A stretch of DNA of 64,000 bases from positions 13,332,805-13,396,804 of the forward strand of contig NC_052132.2 in the NCBI RefSeq assembly GCF_016086655.4, given 5' to 3'. Shown here piece by piece: positions 32,981 to 44,580 of the stretch (the stretch's first letter is position 1; every line of letters begins with the position of its first letter). Source of the DNA: Lepeophtheirus salmonis. Lineage: Eukaryota; Arthropoda; Copepoda; Siphonostomatoida; Caligidae. The notes under the pieces were generated by a model that saw only the letters and a program-made list of their open reading frames with translations, had not been told where the DNA came from and ran no database searches. The translations under genes and the position numbers were made by a program.

Positions 32981-34935
32981 AAATTTAGTTTCAGTAGAGA
33001 CTAAATTTGAAAATTATGTCATTTAAGCTTATTTAGAAAATAGGAAATTTTTTTATTGTGATAAATATACATATTCTGAAAAAGGGAATGGGCAATGGCC
33101 CCTTGGACCCTAAGGTTCCTGTGCTACTGATCCTCACATACTCGTGGTCACTGAATACCAATGAATATAATAATTAATTATTGAGCAAATCCCTTAAATG
33201 TTCATATTAAAATAATATAAATTATTAGCAAACTGGAAAAGTCAGCTGTGTCTGCCTTTGATGTAAAAAACACAAGAACAAGACCATTGATTATAAATTT
33301 TAATTCCTGTTTGTATCCCTGATGTATAATTGTCAGTATGTACGCTCTAGGATAGCAAAAAAACAAGATCAATTTATTGCAAAATCAAATAGAATTAATA
33401 CTAATATATGAAAATCATACTGATAACAGGATAAATTATATAAATCCTCTGTCAAAAAGAAGTAGAATAATGCAAAAACAAGAAGACAATAAATATATAT
33501 AAAAAAACACAGAAATACAAATATTTTGTAAGTTTCATTGTGTAAAAAGATATTTCATAATCTTGTATGCATAACTTTATTCAAAGCCAATACTAGCGAT
33601 GATAATATTATACATATCTGATCATTCTATTAATAAGTTATAAGAAGGATGATGATATTATATGTACTTACATTATTCATAATAATATGTACTTGTAGAT
33701 TTATATTAACAAAGCAATGTTTGTCTGTCGGAATGTATGCAAACGAGTCACCGAGTGCAATGTATATAGTGTCCCTTGATGTATGTATATCTCTAACATG
33801 ATTTCCGGAAAATTCCCCACTTAATAATCCCCACCTATATTAATAAACCAACTCCTATTTCAACTTCCCTACTCAATGAATTCGAGGGTAAGTCATTTCT
33901 TTCCCAAAGTTTACGGATATTTCTTCTCATCGTTTCAATTGTAGGAAGGTTAGCAGCAACATCATCATTTATTTTTCTTTCCTTAATTTTAAATGTCATA
34001 ATGGGCACTTGTACCTCAATTTACGATGGAGCGTGTGTATGATCGATGATTTGTTCAATAAATATATCATTTTTGTTGATTTTGATTGTTGCCTTACATT
34101 GGTAGCCTTTTTGTCTCAATATACATTAAACTGTTCTCAAACCAGTAGTCAAATCCTTTTTGTAGAAATAAGTGTAGTGTGTTTTCCTTCAAATTGTGTA
34201 TTATGTTCAATCAAACAGACAAAAGATTACCACGGGTAAACAATAATATGGAAGGATGGCACCCTTGTTTTTCCTCGCAAACTGCTTCATGCCATCCAGT
34301 TCTCCAGAAGTTTTCCAACTTTTAAAGGATTCAGAAAACTTGATCTATATAGATATCCTTCAAGAGGTTGCAAATCATCCTCCGCCTGTTTAATGAAGAC
34401 AATATCGTGATTGTAATCAACGTATTGTGACCATTTTAAATGATTGTGAGAATCGTGAAAATTTTGACTATTGGCGAGCTACTTTTTTATTATCTCATTG
34501 TAATATTTGCTGTTAATTTAGAAAAAATATAGTAAATACAATATTAATAGAAAATAAATTTGTAAAAAAAGTAGAATTATTTTATTTTTTGTCTTTTTTT
34601 TTATAAATTGGTTTAATATTATAGATGGGAATTCACCGTGGGCTTTAGAAATCTCCAAGTTGAAATTTTCCGGATACCCATGAACATATTTTGATCTAAA
34701 AATTAATATTGTTAAATGAAATATTGCAGGTGGGGTTTTATATCACCGAACGGTTTTAATGCTCTGTATATAATGCGTCCTGATGTATATAATAACCATA
34801 TTTTGAGCTTTGAAATAATTATGTAGTGTTAAACAATGGCATCGCTAGCCCTTTTTTATAAGGGGTTGGGGCTTGAGACCCCCTAAAAGTTTCTGAAGTC
34901 CCATTCCCTTTTTATAATACCTTACATATACTTAT
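32981..34935. other. no gene; weak dispersed repeats
   Basis: 33728-33790 and 34690-34800 relate to the 22.8-23.0 kb repeat. AT-rich. Confidence 0.3.
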
Positions 34936-34939
34936 AAGC

Positions 34940-35200
34940 GTGGATGGAAAACTGCCATGGAGAAAATTGCCTGTATCTTGTTCAAGCTTCATGATGAATA
35001 ATAACACATTATAAATTAGCTTAATATTATTTTTGACAAATAGTTAAACATATTTGTTTGTTCCATCGCCCAATGGAGTACCTTCAATTAGAAGTTATAT
35101 TATTGCAATATGGAAGGGGAGAATAACTAGCTTAGGGCCTCTAAGAATATGGTTAATACCATATTCTAAGAGGCCCTAAGCTATTTATCCACATTTAATG
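34940..35200. mobile_element. foldback remnant with near-perfect palindrome
   Basis: Same left arm as the 5590-7017 element: GGAAAACTGCCATGGAGAAAATTGCC, ATAATAACACATTATAAATT, GCCCAATGGAGTACCTTCAA. It runs into a perfect 26-bp inverted repeat at 35128-35183 with a 4-base TAAT centre (arm AGCTTAGGGCCTCTAAGAAT ATGGT). The core seen at 6331-6718 is missing. Confidence 0.6.
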
Positions 35201-35234
35201 TTATTTTATTTATTCATTATATATTATATTATTT

Positions 35235-35628
35235 AATACGCGGCGCTAAGACTCAGGCCTTCCAGAAAGAAACTTTCCGTACTTTTGGGACCTCAACATA
35301 TGGTCGCTCTCCTCTCCAGACACAAACCCCCTTGGACTATCTTATCTAGGCCTTTCTGGAGGAGAGGGTATGTGCTGCTCTTCACAGGAGTGTCAAGTCT
35401 CTATAGGCTTTCATCAAGAAGGAGTTGACAAATCTAATGTGTCAGAACATAGTGAAGAGATGCAACGCCTCATATTAAGGTAGTTATTGGAGCTGAGGCT
35501 CACATATTAAATAAAAGTTGTGCCAAGCAATATTTTCAGATGATTTTGTTAAGTGAATGTCCTCACATAACCTCTCATTTAAATTTTACTCTTGAAAAAT
35601 TAAAAATAATAAACTGTGTACCAATAGA
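35235..35628 (+). pseudogene. mariner (GTGGTACA-ended lineage) C-terminal third
   Basis: The plus strand reads YFWDLNIWSLSSPDTNPL (W-x-x-S-S-P-D-x-N-P-L), and in the next frame PLDYLI, a stop, AFLEERVCAALHRSVKSL, then FIKKELTNLMCQNIVKRCNA and GSHIK with a stop at 35512-35514. Downstream, TCAGATGATTTTGTTAAGTG and CTGTGTACCAATAG match the 3' flank and end of the copy at 39826-40623 (TCATCTGAAAATA..., CTAGTGGTACA). The N-terminal two thirds are absent. Confidence 0.65.
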
Positions 35629-36195
35629 GGAGATCAACCCTGCACTTGATATTTAGCTTTTGATCATAGCTTCATCATTCATCCTACCCTTTTCCAACTG
35701 ATATTCCAACTCCCTTAATAATAATTACTTCACTTCCTTGTGCACACAAACAATTAAAATATTTGTTAATAAATGGTTGTCAAAACATATGAATACGAAC
35801 GTTATATTAAACATTATAATGTACAAAATAATCCTATCCTTAATACGAAGGTATAATTTCTCAAGGATTTTAATTGAATCATACATCCATCCATCCTTGC
35901 ATTAAACAAAAAAATTCAGGGTCACTCACCCTATGTATGTATATATATATGCATGTACATCGTACAATCTACAAATACTAATATCCACATCATAAAAAAT
36001 AAGAAATTACTTTTTAAATCTTTAAGATCAAATCTACAATACATACATATATGTAGGGAATATATAGAGTGTGGTGTGACCAATCCTTCTCTTTTTCCTT
36101 AGAGAATGTATAGAACATCCATAACCCTATTATATCACGCAACCTTTCCTCCGATAAAGACCCAAAATAGGGGATTAGTTATTATCCAATTCTTC
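35629..36195. other. no gene; short dispersed-repeat piece
   Basis: 36110-36190 contains TATCACGCAACCTTTCCTC of the 30.1/56.3 kb repeat. Confidence 0.35.
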
Positions 36196-36199
36196 TCCA

Positions 36200-37015
36200 C
36201 TGTACTGTGTGCCCAATTAAAATCTGAACACTTTGAAATTTAAACTTCAACAACATTTCATTTATTAGTTAATAGTAGAATTTCAACAAAGTTAATACTA
36301 TCAATAGATATGTTTCTGAGCTCTCTTCATCATTAATGACGCCGCCCTTAGCGGCAATGATGGATTCCAGGTGGCGGTGAAAGTCCTCGCGCCCGTTGTG
36401 GATGTAGTCCTCTATGATGGCCTCCCAGTGCTGGCTGACAGTGGCTTTGAGGGCCTCGGTGTTTGGATAAGGGAGACTGCAGGCCTTCCCCTCGACATGT
36501 GCCCAATAGGTGTGGTCAATGAATTGGCATCAGTTGCTGTAAAGGAGTGTACAAAAAGTGTTGAAAAGAACTCGAAAGACTCATTTAAAAGAGTTTTGCA
36601 ACGCAGGAGATGTTTTTCTTTGATTGCTGGTGTCAAAAGTGACCTCTCTCCCCTCACAAAGCTATTTCCAACCACTTACTTGATATTTTTCTAGACAGTC
36701 TTGTGGGAAACTCTGAGATATCTTGCATTGCCCTTCTTAGACTTGAGAGGATTGGACTGGGCTGTTTTCTTTAACTCCTCCTGATCCAGCTTGGCTTTTT
36801 TGAAGGACCCATTCTACCTCTCCAACGTCTTGGATATGCCAACGGAGTAGACGGTGGTCCTGGAAGCGTCAAACTCCTTCACGATCACGTTTAAATATAA
36901 TTTTCTCAACTTGTACGTTAGCACTAGAGCTCAGATTTGTTTTGTTTTGTAACTAATTGTTTTTGCTTTAATTGTTCGAAATAGAAAGTAATTTCAATTA
37001 CTCAAAGTAAAAGTT
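36200..37015 (-). pseudogene. mariner (SPDANP lineage), internally deleted
   Basis: Minus strand from ~36895: VKEFDASRTTVYSVGISKTL (HTH), LDQEELKKTAQSNPLKS, then RYLRVSHKTV (second HTH), FVRGERSLLTPAIKEKHLLR (linker). After the deletion, frameshifted, come DANSL and HVEGKACSLPYPNTEALKA-like code (minus of 36425-36530), HWEAIIEDYIHNGREDFHRH and ESIIAAKGG. The 3' terminal ACTGTGTGCCCAATTAAAAT CTGAACAC (36204-36231) is the family end. Catalytic core lost. The open frames on both strands at 36371-36694 are partly shadows. Confidence 0.65.
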
Positions 37016-37480
37016 GCAACATACAATAAAAGTATCAAACAAGTCTTCTTTTTACATTCTGGGCTCATAAAAATATCTTTCATGTAATGTCCTGTTTTTA
37101 ATAGGGCAAATAGTTGAAGATGGACGACTATTAATGACAGTAAAACACGAAATATAGAGGGAACAAAAACGTACTCGTTTTAAAAAAAGAAAAAAATATT
37201 AGGGTCACCCTCAACCAATGGAATGGGTACAATACTAATATTTTTTTATTTTTTTTTGCAATTTAGGGAGGTCCTGATAAATTGAGAAAATCTTTAAAGA
37301 CTAATACAAACCAACTTGATCGGCTAAAACCATATCTTTTTTTAGTTATTGAATGCTACATTCAATTATTCAGTAATGAGATCCCCCTCTCCTGATATCC
37401 TCAGCCACACATCACCGGAAGCTTTGACAGGTCGGGACGATTTTGTTCGGATCTAGTTTTACCATTGCCATGGTTCTGGG
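37016..37480. other. no gene recognised
   Basis: AT-rich spacer. Confidence 0.3.
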
Positions 37481-37484
37481 TTTT

Positions 37485-37800
37485 CCACTTTTAATTTACA
37501 TTCCGTAGAGAGATGGAATATACAAAAGGAAGAAATTACAACTACCAACAAGACAGTGCACTGTCCCACAATGCCAAAAAAGTGCGAAATGTCTTTGCCA
37601 CAAAATGCCCTCACTTTGAAGCCCAGATTTTTGGTCTGCAACACAGCCAGGACCAGAAACCAATGCAATTTGGGGAGTGTAAAGGATGAGTCTTATGCTA
37701 ATTATCATTCGTCCGTGTAGGCCCTGAAAAAGTTCATCCCCCGTACAATGGCAAAGCTGGTTAAGCACGATTTTCCCAATTACCTTAAACACCCTGTACA
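37485..37800 (+). pseudogene. mariner transposase fragment (QQDSA lineage)
   Basis: From ~37525 the plus strand reads NYNYQQDSALSHNAKKVRNV then FATKCPHFEAQIFGLQ: the second catalytic Asp block and the following helix. The third-acid block is unrecognisable (a degraded HSQDQKPMQFG). A shifted frame then gives SVKDESYANYH and LKKFIPRTMAKLVKHDFPNY, the C-terminal helical region. Shares TKCPHF with the fragment at 5795-5945. Confidence 0.6.
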
Positions 37801-38342
37801 TAATATTTATTTCACAATCTTTTTGTTCCTTACTCGGGAGACATAAAGCTATCTGTCAATTATTTCAGGGTTTACTTTACACATTCAACTCCTTTCGTTC
37901 GCAGCCATACAATACATTTATGATGGTTCCATTCCATTGCCTCACTCTCCAGCAGTACACACACTCCTTAATGGTAGTAATTTTTTTTTTTTGCTCTCAT
38001 GACATGTTATGCGAACAACTATATGGAAAAGTTTTTTGTATACATTATATATGCAGGATATAAGTATCCACAATAGTAGGTGAAGAAAAAACCTAATAAC
38101 AAGGTCATAGACTCACATGTATCACCTATGAAGATGACCTCTAATAAACTAAAATTGCTAATCCAATTGGGTTTCCTAAGAAATTGAAGATTGTACGTTT
38201 TTTCTGAGGAGTGTATCGGCAGGGGTGTCCTCAGGGGGTGGTATGTAGGCTTTAGTCCCCCTCCCAAATTATTGAATTTCCATATTTACTAAAAAAAATT
38301 GGTCAGGATGAAAAAATAATTTTTCCAAAAATTTCCATTTTG
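37801..38342. other. no gene; end of CAGGGGCGTCC family
   Basis: 38222-38340 begins CAGGGGTGTCCTCAGGGGGT and continues with the family interior (TCAGGATGAAAAAATAATTT), but I see no matching right end. It may be interrupted by the MITE that follows. Confidence 0.4.
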
Positions 38343-38658
38343 TAGTGATCCCATTTTTATGGGGGTGTTCTAGAAAATAGTCAACATTATCATAATCTTT
38401 TTTCCAATTTCATGACGTCATGTCTTATAAATTGAAGATCGTGGCAATCGGAGGAAGATACATCTAACTTGAGCATCAATCTCAAGATATGTTCGAATTT
38501 GGATTCCGAATTCCACGAGGACGACGCGAGGAGAATTAATCCGAAGAATACTACCAGGCCACATAAGGGAGTAGAGTGGACTCCTTCCTTGGGAATGACG
38601 TACAAGGATTGAATCACGATGAGTAGAGAATTTTAATATTTCAAAATGGGATCACTTA
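38343..38658. mobile_element. small MITE with TA-flanked inverted repeats
   Basis: AGTGATCCCATTTT at 38344-38357 and AAAATGGGATCACT at 38643-38656 are exact inverted repeats with TA at each outer edge. The interior is relatively GC-rich (38450-38610), with a 75-codon minus frame lacking any recognised domain. Confidence 0.5.
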
Positions 38659-39825
38659 AAAAAATATAAAGTTGAACAAAAATCATTGGAGATGTATATT
38701 TTTTAAATGTATCTTTTTTGAAATTATTATTTGAATGTTTTTCTATAATATAACCTAATATAGAGCGCCCTCTAGGAGGCAACATTTTCACTAATATCAT
38801 AGTTAATTGACTACTTCAGCTTAGCACTTGAATTAGCTTCGTAAAACTATAAGCAATTTATTGTGTAGTAATAATAAAATGATGATTTCTCAGGTATGAT
38901 AATAATTTGCCAATAATCTTAACTTTTGATTTATTAAAATAATTATTATATATAGTGTTACAAATTGTGTGTATTTTTAGGAGGTACGTTTTTTGGAATT
39001 GGTGATCTGAAGAAAGAATTTTCTTTTCCTCAGCTGTTGTCATTATTATTTAACGCCTAAGTAGTGATCTTCCTTTCCTCTTATATTCAATATATAAAAT
39101 ATTCTTATATCCATAGTTTTTTTTTCTCTGTGAAGTCCTCCATTTCATTTATAAAAAAAAATTATAAATAAATCAAAAATATTTATCTATCATAGACTTA
39201 TGGACAATATACGTATTATGCATAAAAGGCTGTCAAAAGTATTTGTCCTTGAAGTAGTTGCATTGAGTCCATAAATAGAAGGTAAAAGGCACAAAGCGTA
39301 AATGATGAAGTTACAAGCAGTAATGAGTATTTTGATTTATCAGGATCTCAAAAGGGGAGCATGAAAAGAAGAAAAATATATTTTTATATTTTAGGACAAT
39401 AACAAACTACGTCACGGACATTATGATGGTAATCAATCATCAATCAATATGAAGAAAATGGATGGTTTAGGACATTCAAATTTTATTTTGAGTTGCTAAT
39501 ATTATAGGGCCGTTATCACTGGAGGTGTGGGCCCCAAATAAATTATTCCCGTCGTAATATTAATTGGCATATTTATGGCTACTCATTCATACCCACTCCA
39601 ATCAGCATCCCCCCTCCACTACAATTATAAAACCCTAATATTGTACATATTATCAGAATTTTTTACTTTTGTTACATATCAAAACAAAACCAAGCTTAAA
39701 TGATTTTCCTCAAAATTAAGTGAGGATGAAATTTTTTATTCTTCGACAAAATTATTGTCATTTTGAATTTTGGGGAAGTTTTGCTCTGGGATCTTTCGAC
39801 CTCATATATACAGTGGTGATTTTAT
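38659..39825. other. no gene recognised
   Basis: 39015-39070 shows a short match to the 57-kb foldback family (CAGCTGTTGTCATTATTATTT, AAGTAGTGATC). Confidence 0.3.
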
Positions 39826-40623
39826 CTAGTGGTACACATTTTATTATTATTTTCAATTTCCAAGAGAAGAAAGGTTATGTGAGGATTTTTATTTAATAAA
39901 ATCATCTGAAAATAGTGCTCAGCACTACTTTTATTCAATTTGTGAGCCCTCAGCTCTAATAGTTGTCTCAATACGAGGCCTAAATCCGTTGCAGGTCTTG
40001 ACTATGTAATCAGACTCGAGCTTGGTCCGACCCCTTTTTGATGGAAACTTCTAGAGACTGGAGACTCCTATGAGGAGTAGCACACACCCTCTCTGTCAGA
40101 TGCGCCTAGATAGAGTAGTCCAAGATTATCTTATCTTAACATGTTGGGATTGCAATGGTCTTAAAAGTTGTTTCTTAGGAAGGCATGAGTTTTTATCGAC
40201 GCAATAATTCAGAGCTCCGTCTTTTGTGAAAAAATGCTGTCCCCGCCATTTTTCTCTAGCCCATAGTACCACTCTCTAATTCAAAAGTTGGATGTAAGCA
40301 TCTGCATTGCCCCGCTCTTTCCTCTCCACAAACATAGGAGGGCAGACTTTGTCTTTGGCCACAACACCCAATCGTATGATGGCAGTGAATAAGTGCCTGA
40401 CACGATAAACAGTGGTATGGCTGTACCCGGGTTATAGCCGAGGGGATATGTCGCGTGAGAGAAGTTTCAAAATTTCAGTCTTTCGTTGCTCCATTTTACT
40501 CGTTCTCGTTTGGTCGAAACTTAACATAAGGAATCTTTAGTGACAAACCCATCTTTCACCGAGTTTGAAGACAATCGACGAAAATTTCCAATTTTTAAAA
40601 ATTTAAATCAAATGTACCACTAG
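39826..40623 (-). mobile_element. mariner element with both ends (CTAGTGGTACA)
   Basis: Left end CTAGTGGTACACATTTTATT and right end read inward CTAGTGGTACATTTGATTTA form the terminal inverted repeat. About 798 bp, shorter than the usual ~1.3 kb, so internally deleted. Encloses the transposase remnant 39931-40494. Confidence 0.7.
39931..40494 (-). pseudogene. mariner transposase, deleted centre
   Basis: ATG at 40494: MEQRKTEILKLLSRDISPR, a stop, HTTVYRVRHLF (HTH; H-T-T-V-Y-R-V). After a deletion come AIIRLGVVAKDKVCPPMFVE, ADAYIQLLN, KWRGQHFFTKDGALNY (F-T-x-D-G-A, second Asp), and the C-terminal KLESDYIVKTCNGFRPRIET then TIRAEGSQIE with a stop at 39931-39933. The first catalytic Asp and the S-P-D-x-N-P block are missing or unreadable. 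Confidence 0.65.
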
Positions 40624-41705
40624 GTAAGATCAAATGTATTTAGTACTAATTTTTTCGAGCTTAAAATACTTTGAGCTTTTACTTGAAGTCCTTTGGGATT
40701 TTTTTTTACATGGACAACTTTGCCAAATGAATTCAAGAGGGCTATTAATGATTCTGGTTCCAGAGCTTAATTTAGTCCCTTCAATGCTAGGGAAAGGCGG
40801 CAGTGTCTCTCAATCAATTTAAATGGAAGTGATGCGAAAAGACGAGGTAGACATCTTTGATAATATATGCTTGGGTAGTATTTGAGAGTTCCGTGGCATA
40901 TCCAATGCTTATAATTAATGAGGTCTAGAATCTCACTTTCTTCTCCAAAAAAATAATATACGATCCTAATTGAATTGCCCACTGTTGAATTGCAAGAAGT
41001 TCTCTCCATTGGCTGTCAAGGTATATTCAAGAGAGAATGCAAAAATAAATTACAAATGACTTTAAGTGAAGAGAAACCCATTTTAAACCTTAAATGATAT
41101 CTAAGAAGATATATTTTTCCCATAATAATTATATTCGTATATATAAGGGCGAAAATTCCTTTGGCAAATCATCCCTAGAACCAAATATTTACACTTAAAT
41201 GTTACATAACTTTTCTCTCATAATTAAAGAAAAATGATATGATGTATTCTACTTGCAAGACATTATCTAGCTCAAATAATGTTTCATAAATCAAATGGAA
41301 TCGACGCAGCTCAATGAACAACGTGCTCGGGGTAAATTATTCTATTCAACCTTAAAATAGAATGTAGGTTAGTTTAAAAGCTAGTACATATAGAAGAAAG
41401 ACGGCTAGGATGTTTGTTGGGATTCAAAGGGCATTGAGCAACAGAAAATGCCCACTTTTCTCGGACCCAGTGTTTATAGACACGATTCCTCTCATATTTG
41501 TGTTTATTTTTGTATCCACCTTTCTGCAAATCGATTAAAACGGGTTTAAGATCGATGTTCAGCTCCTGGCCGACGATTCTGCCACATTTGTATCCACATT
41601 AAGTAAGTGAGCCATTTGTATCCATTACATTTGTTCCTAGAGTAAATAAGTGCAAGTTTTGTATCCACATTTTTATTTATTATAATTTGTCAAACTGCAT
41701 ATTAT
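40624..41705. other. no gene; short ATCCACATTT repeats
   Basis: TTTGTATCCACMTT occurs at about 41510, 41587 and 41660 just upstream of the MULE remnant and could be part of its 5' end. Confidence 0.35.
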
Positions 41706-41709
41706 TATA

Positions 41710-42671
41710 ATGACATCCAGTGAAGGCAGTATCAGAAGAATGATTCAAAGGAGACGGTAAATAAGTGGAGGTATTTCTCCATTGCCTATCTCATTTGAAG
41801 ATGTTATCCAGTTATTGTCCCAATCACTCAAGGTAACTTATTTTACAGCAAATATTTAGTTATAGATTTTCCCCTCATATATTTTTTCTATTGTAGGAGA
41901 CATCGCCTGGGGTTAGATTGCTGCTTTTTGCAGACTACATCAGCAAGGATGATGTGATAGGTCCAGGAATGCTTATTTTTATGTCAAGTTTTGGACAAGA
42001 ACTACTAAAATCCTCGAGTCTATGGATGGCTGATGGAACTTTCAAGACTTGCCCACATCCATTCAAGCAAATAGATGTAATCTCTGGAAACTTAAAAGGA
42101 CGAACACTGCGAGATTGCTGCCATTAACTTTGTTGTCAAGCATGTATTACAAGATACTGATGTATTAACCTGCTTCTTTCACTTCAAGAAAACAGTGACG
42201 GATCATATAACCAAGAAAGGGGCAAAAACGCTTGTGAATCAAGATTTCGAATTAGGCAGGCTGTTTAAAGTTATGATGGCATTGGGCTTTGTGCCTCATG
42301 AAGTAATTGTTAAAGTATGGGAAGAAACAATTAACATTGAGTATTCAAGGAATGTTGATGTGGGGGAGGAGTTCGACGACAATGTCCATGACTACTTCGA
42401 GGGCAAAACCAATCTTCATAGCAGGAGGGCAATGCCTCGAATAGAACATGGTCTTTGGAGCCACTTTGTAAAAATACTAGCCTATATCCGACATGGCAGT
42501 GCTCTCTACTTGCATAAGCTCATAATAAGGCAACGAAATGTTTGCTGTCTATCTATAATCATTCCAGTGCTAGGACTTTTTTTTGTTTTTAATTTTCTGA
42601 TAGGCATCTTATTTTACCGAATGATGGCACATTTAAAAAAAAATATGGGCCTCTTCATTTTTAGAAGGTAA
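41710..42671 (+). pseudogene. MULE-type transposase remnant with an intron
   Basis: ATG 41710 (MTSSEGSIRRMIQRRR, stop), then GGISPLPISFEDVIQLLSQS LK. A GT-AG intron at 41833-41896 (AAG/GTAACT ... TTTGTAG... ending ATTGTAG) joins in phase 0 to ETSPGVRLLLFADYI. IFMSSFGQELLKSSSLWMAD then GTFKTCPHPFKQI is the MULE first catalytic block (L-W-x-A-D-G-T-F-K). After a deletion/frameshift near 42110 follow IAAINFVVKHVLQDTDVLTC FFHFKKTVTDHI (the C-x-F-H-F segment) and LFKVMMALGFVPHEVIVKVW, VHDYFEG and RHGSALYLHK. The second Asp segment is lost with the deletion; the third acid is not seen. Usual length is over 450 residues; ~290 remain. Confidence 0.65.
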
Positions 42672-43190
42672 TAATTTCTATTCATTTCTTAAAAGTACTT
42701 TTTTTTTAGAGAAACGTATTTTTTCAATAGGCCTTCATTTCATTTTTTTTTTAAGAGTCACTAGTTTCTAGTTTCAATAGTCTAATATTTCCAACTGACA
42801 TCCCATTTTCACCGACTTGAATACCACACCCACAGCGGGCCACTGTATAATTATTATAATGATTAATTGATCAACCTATGACTAGAAAAATAAATGCTTG
42901 ATTCATCATTGTTAGAAGTAAGTTAGTGCTTCAAATATTATTATGAGTTCATGATGTCTTCATTAACTTTTTGTTTCCATGATATCAAGGTAATAGTAAC
43001 CTGTACCTAAGTAGATATGTAATTATGAGTAAAAATCAATCAACCTATATATGTATATTTAATGTAGTCAGATATACTTCTGTTGGGGACCGACTGATAA
43101 TTCTATCCTCAAAAAGACAGAGGGACAATCCAAGGAAAAAGTGGATCATATACAGAGCGTTAAGATTTAATCGGCGCATGCGTGCACCGG
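42672..43190. other. no gene recognised
   Basis: AT-rich flank between the MULE and mariner remnants. Confidence 0.3.
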
Positions 43191-43194
43191 CGAT

Positions 43195-43610
43195 TTTTTT
43201 ATGACACAACTCTCTCATGGGGTATCTGTTTTGCCGGCAGAAATGTTGCTGTATCAACACACTTACATGAAGTTTTGGTTATCAGGGCGACAGAAGAGGA
43301 ACTGTGAAGATGTGAACAACAAGAAGATTTCAAATCGGGAGGTCTTAAATGTGACTGTGCGTTCCAATCCGAGATTGGTAAGATTCGTAAGCCTTTTCTG
43401 GAGACTGATGATCCTAGGTGCATGGCTGAGTGAGTACTCCTATAACTTTATTGGGAAGGAAATATGGCCTCCAAGGAGTATGGATCTTAATCCAATGTAT
43501 TTTTTTGCTTGGTGCTAGGTTGAATATAAAATATATCGAATATCTTATTCCGTCAAGTACTCTCTGATTGCCTCCATCAAGGATACAATGACCAACATGC
43601 AAAATAACTA
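43195..43610 (+). pseudogene. mariner transposase, N-terminus fused to C-terminus
   Basis: KFWLSGRQKRNCEDVNNKKI SNREVLNVTVRSNPRL is the inter-HTH region (R-S-N-P-R-L/x-S). It runs without a stop into WLSEYSYNFIGKEIWPPRSM DLNPMYFFAW (degraded W-P-P-x-S-P-D-L-N-P-M-D-F-F), a stop, VEYKIYRISYSVKYSLIASI KDTMTNMQNNY. About 150 residues including the first two catalytic acids are deleted, leaving one 105-codon frame. The 3' end abuts the next element, which may have inserted there. Confidence 0.65.
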
Positions 43611-44423
43611 CTGAGGGGGTCATTAAAATATGAACACTACGAGTTTTAAACATCACAACAAGATATAATTAATTTATCAATAACAATAGGATTTCAATAA
43701 AATTAATAATATAAATAGATGTGTGTCTTAGTTCTGTAGCCGCCCTTAGCGACAATGATGGCTTCCAGGCGGCAGGGAAGGCCTGGAATCTGCTGTGGAT
43801 GTATTCTTCTGCCATAAATTCCCAGTGTTGGCTCACAGTGGCTTTGACGGTCTCAGTTTTTGGATGATGGACTCTGCAGGCCTTCTCCTCGACATTCACC
43901 CAAAAGGTGTAGTAGAGTGGTGTGCCATCAGGGCTTTAGGCGGCCCAAAAGTGTCAAAAAAGAGATCAAAAGAACTCAAATGACTCGTTTAAAAGATCAG
44001 ATTTCAATGGAGGAGATTATTTTCATTCATTACTTGTGTCACAAGTGACCTCTCCATGATCACAAAGCTCTTTCCACCCACTTTTTTGATAATTCTCTAG
44101 ACATGTCTTGTGTGAAACCCACAGATCTCTTGCATGGTTCCTTATGGACTTGATGGGATTGGCTCCAACGTTTTAAACTTGCTAATGGCGGAGATGGTGC
44201 TCCTGGAGACACCCGACTGTTTGAAGTGCACTAATGGAAATTCGTCGATCAAGTGTCCTTTTCTCGACTTGTACATAAACTAGGGACCTCAGGTTTGTTT
44301 TGTTTCGTAACTAATTATGGATGCTTTAATAAATCAAAATATGAATTAATTTCAATCTCTCGATCGTCATTGATTATTAAACTAGTATATGTTCAGATTT
44401 CAATGGACCCCCCGGTACCTCAT
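43609..44423 (-). mobile_element. mariner (SPDANP lineage) with both ends, deleted
   Basis: Left (3') end CTGAGGGGGTCATTAAAATA TGAACAC; right (5') end read inward TGAGGTACCGGGGGGTCCAT TGAAATCTGAACA. 815 bp. The minus strand carries a decayed transposase: GVSRSTISAISKFKTLE, KVGGKSFVIMERSLVTQV, then MNVEEKACRVHHPKTETVKA TVSQHWEFMAEEYIHSRFQA (43899-43760), open for 76 codons. V-E-x-K-A-C-R-V-x-H-P-x-T-E follows the third-acid block in this lineage. Catalytic core deleted. Confidence 0.7.
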
Positions 44424-44474
44424 TGAGGGTGATTCATTAAATGAGCTCTTTCTCAACCTTCATTCATACGATTT

Positions 44475-44580
44475 CACTCAATTTTTAAGTAAACCCGCAG
44501 AAATTTGTGGCTTCAGTTGATTTTTTTTTTTTTTTTTTGAAAATGCACCGATTTGAATTTAACGGGATGGTGTTACTAGT
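44475..44580 (-). repeat. isolated terminal fragment of AGGCCACATTT mariner
   Basis: Read on the minus strand, AACACCATCCCGTTAAATTC AAATCGGTGCATTTTCAAA, then after an A/T run AACTGAAGCCACAAATTTCT GCGGGTTTACTTAAAAATTG. This matches the left end at 12153-12225 and at 53375-53450. T20 run at 44521-44540. Confidence 0.55.

Noticed and set aside
37459..37801. 69- and 101-codon minus frames
   Set aside because: Antisense of the QQDSA mariner fragment on the plus strand.
38390..38617. 75-codon frame inside the 38.3-kb MITE
   Set aside because: Fully contained in a non-autonomous element with no transposase motif on either strand.
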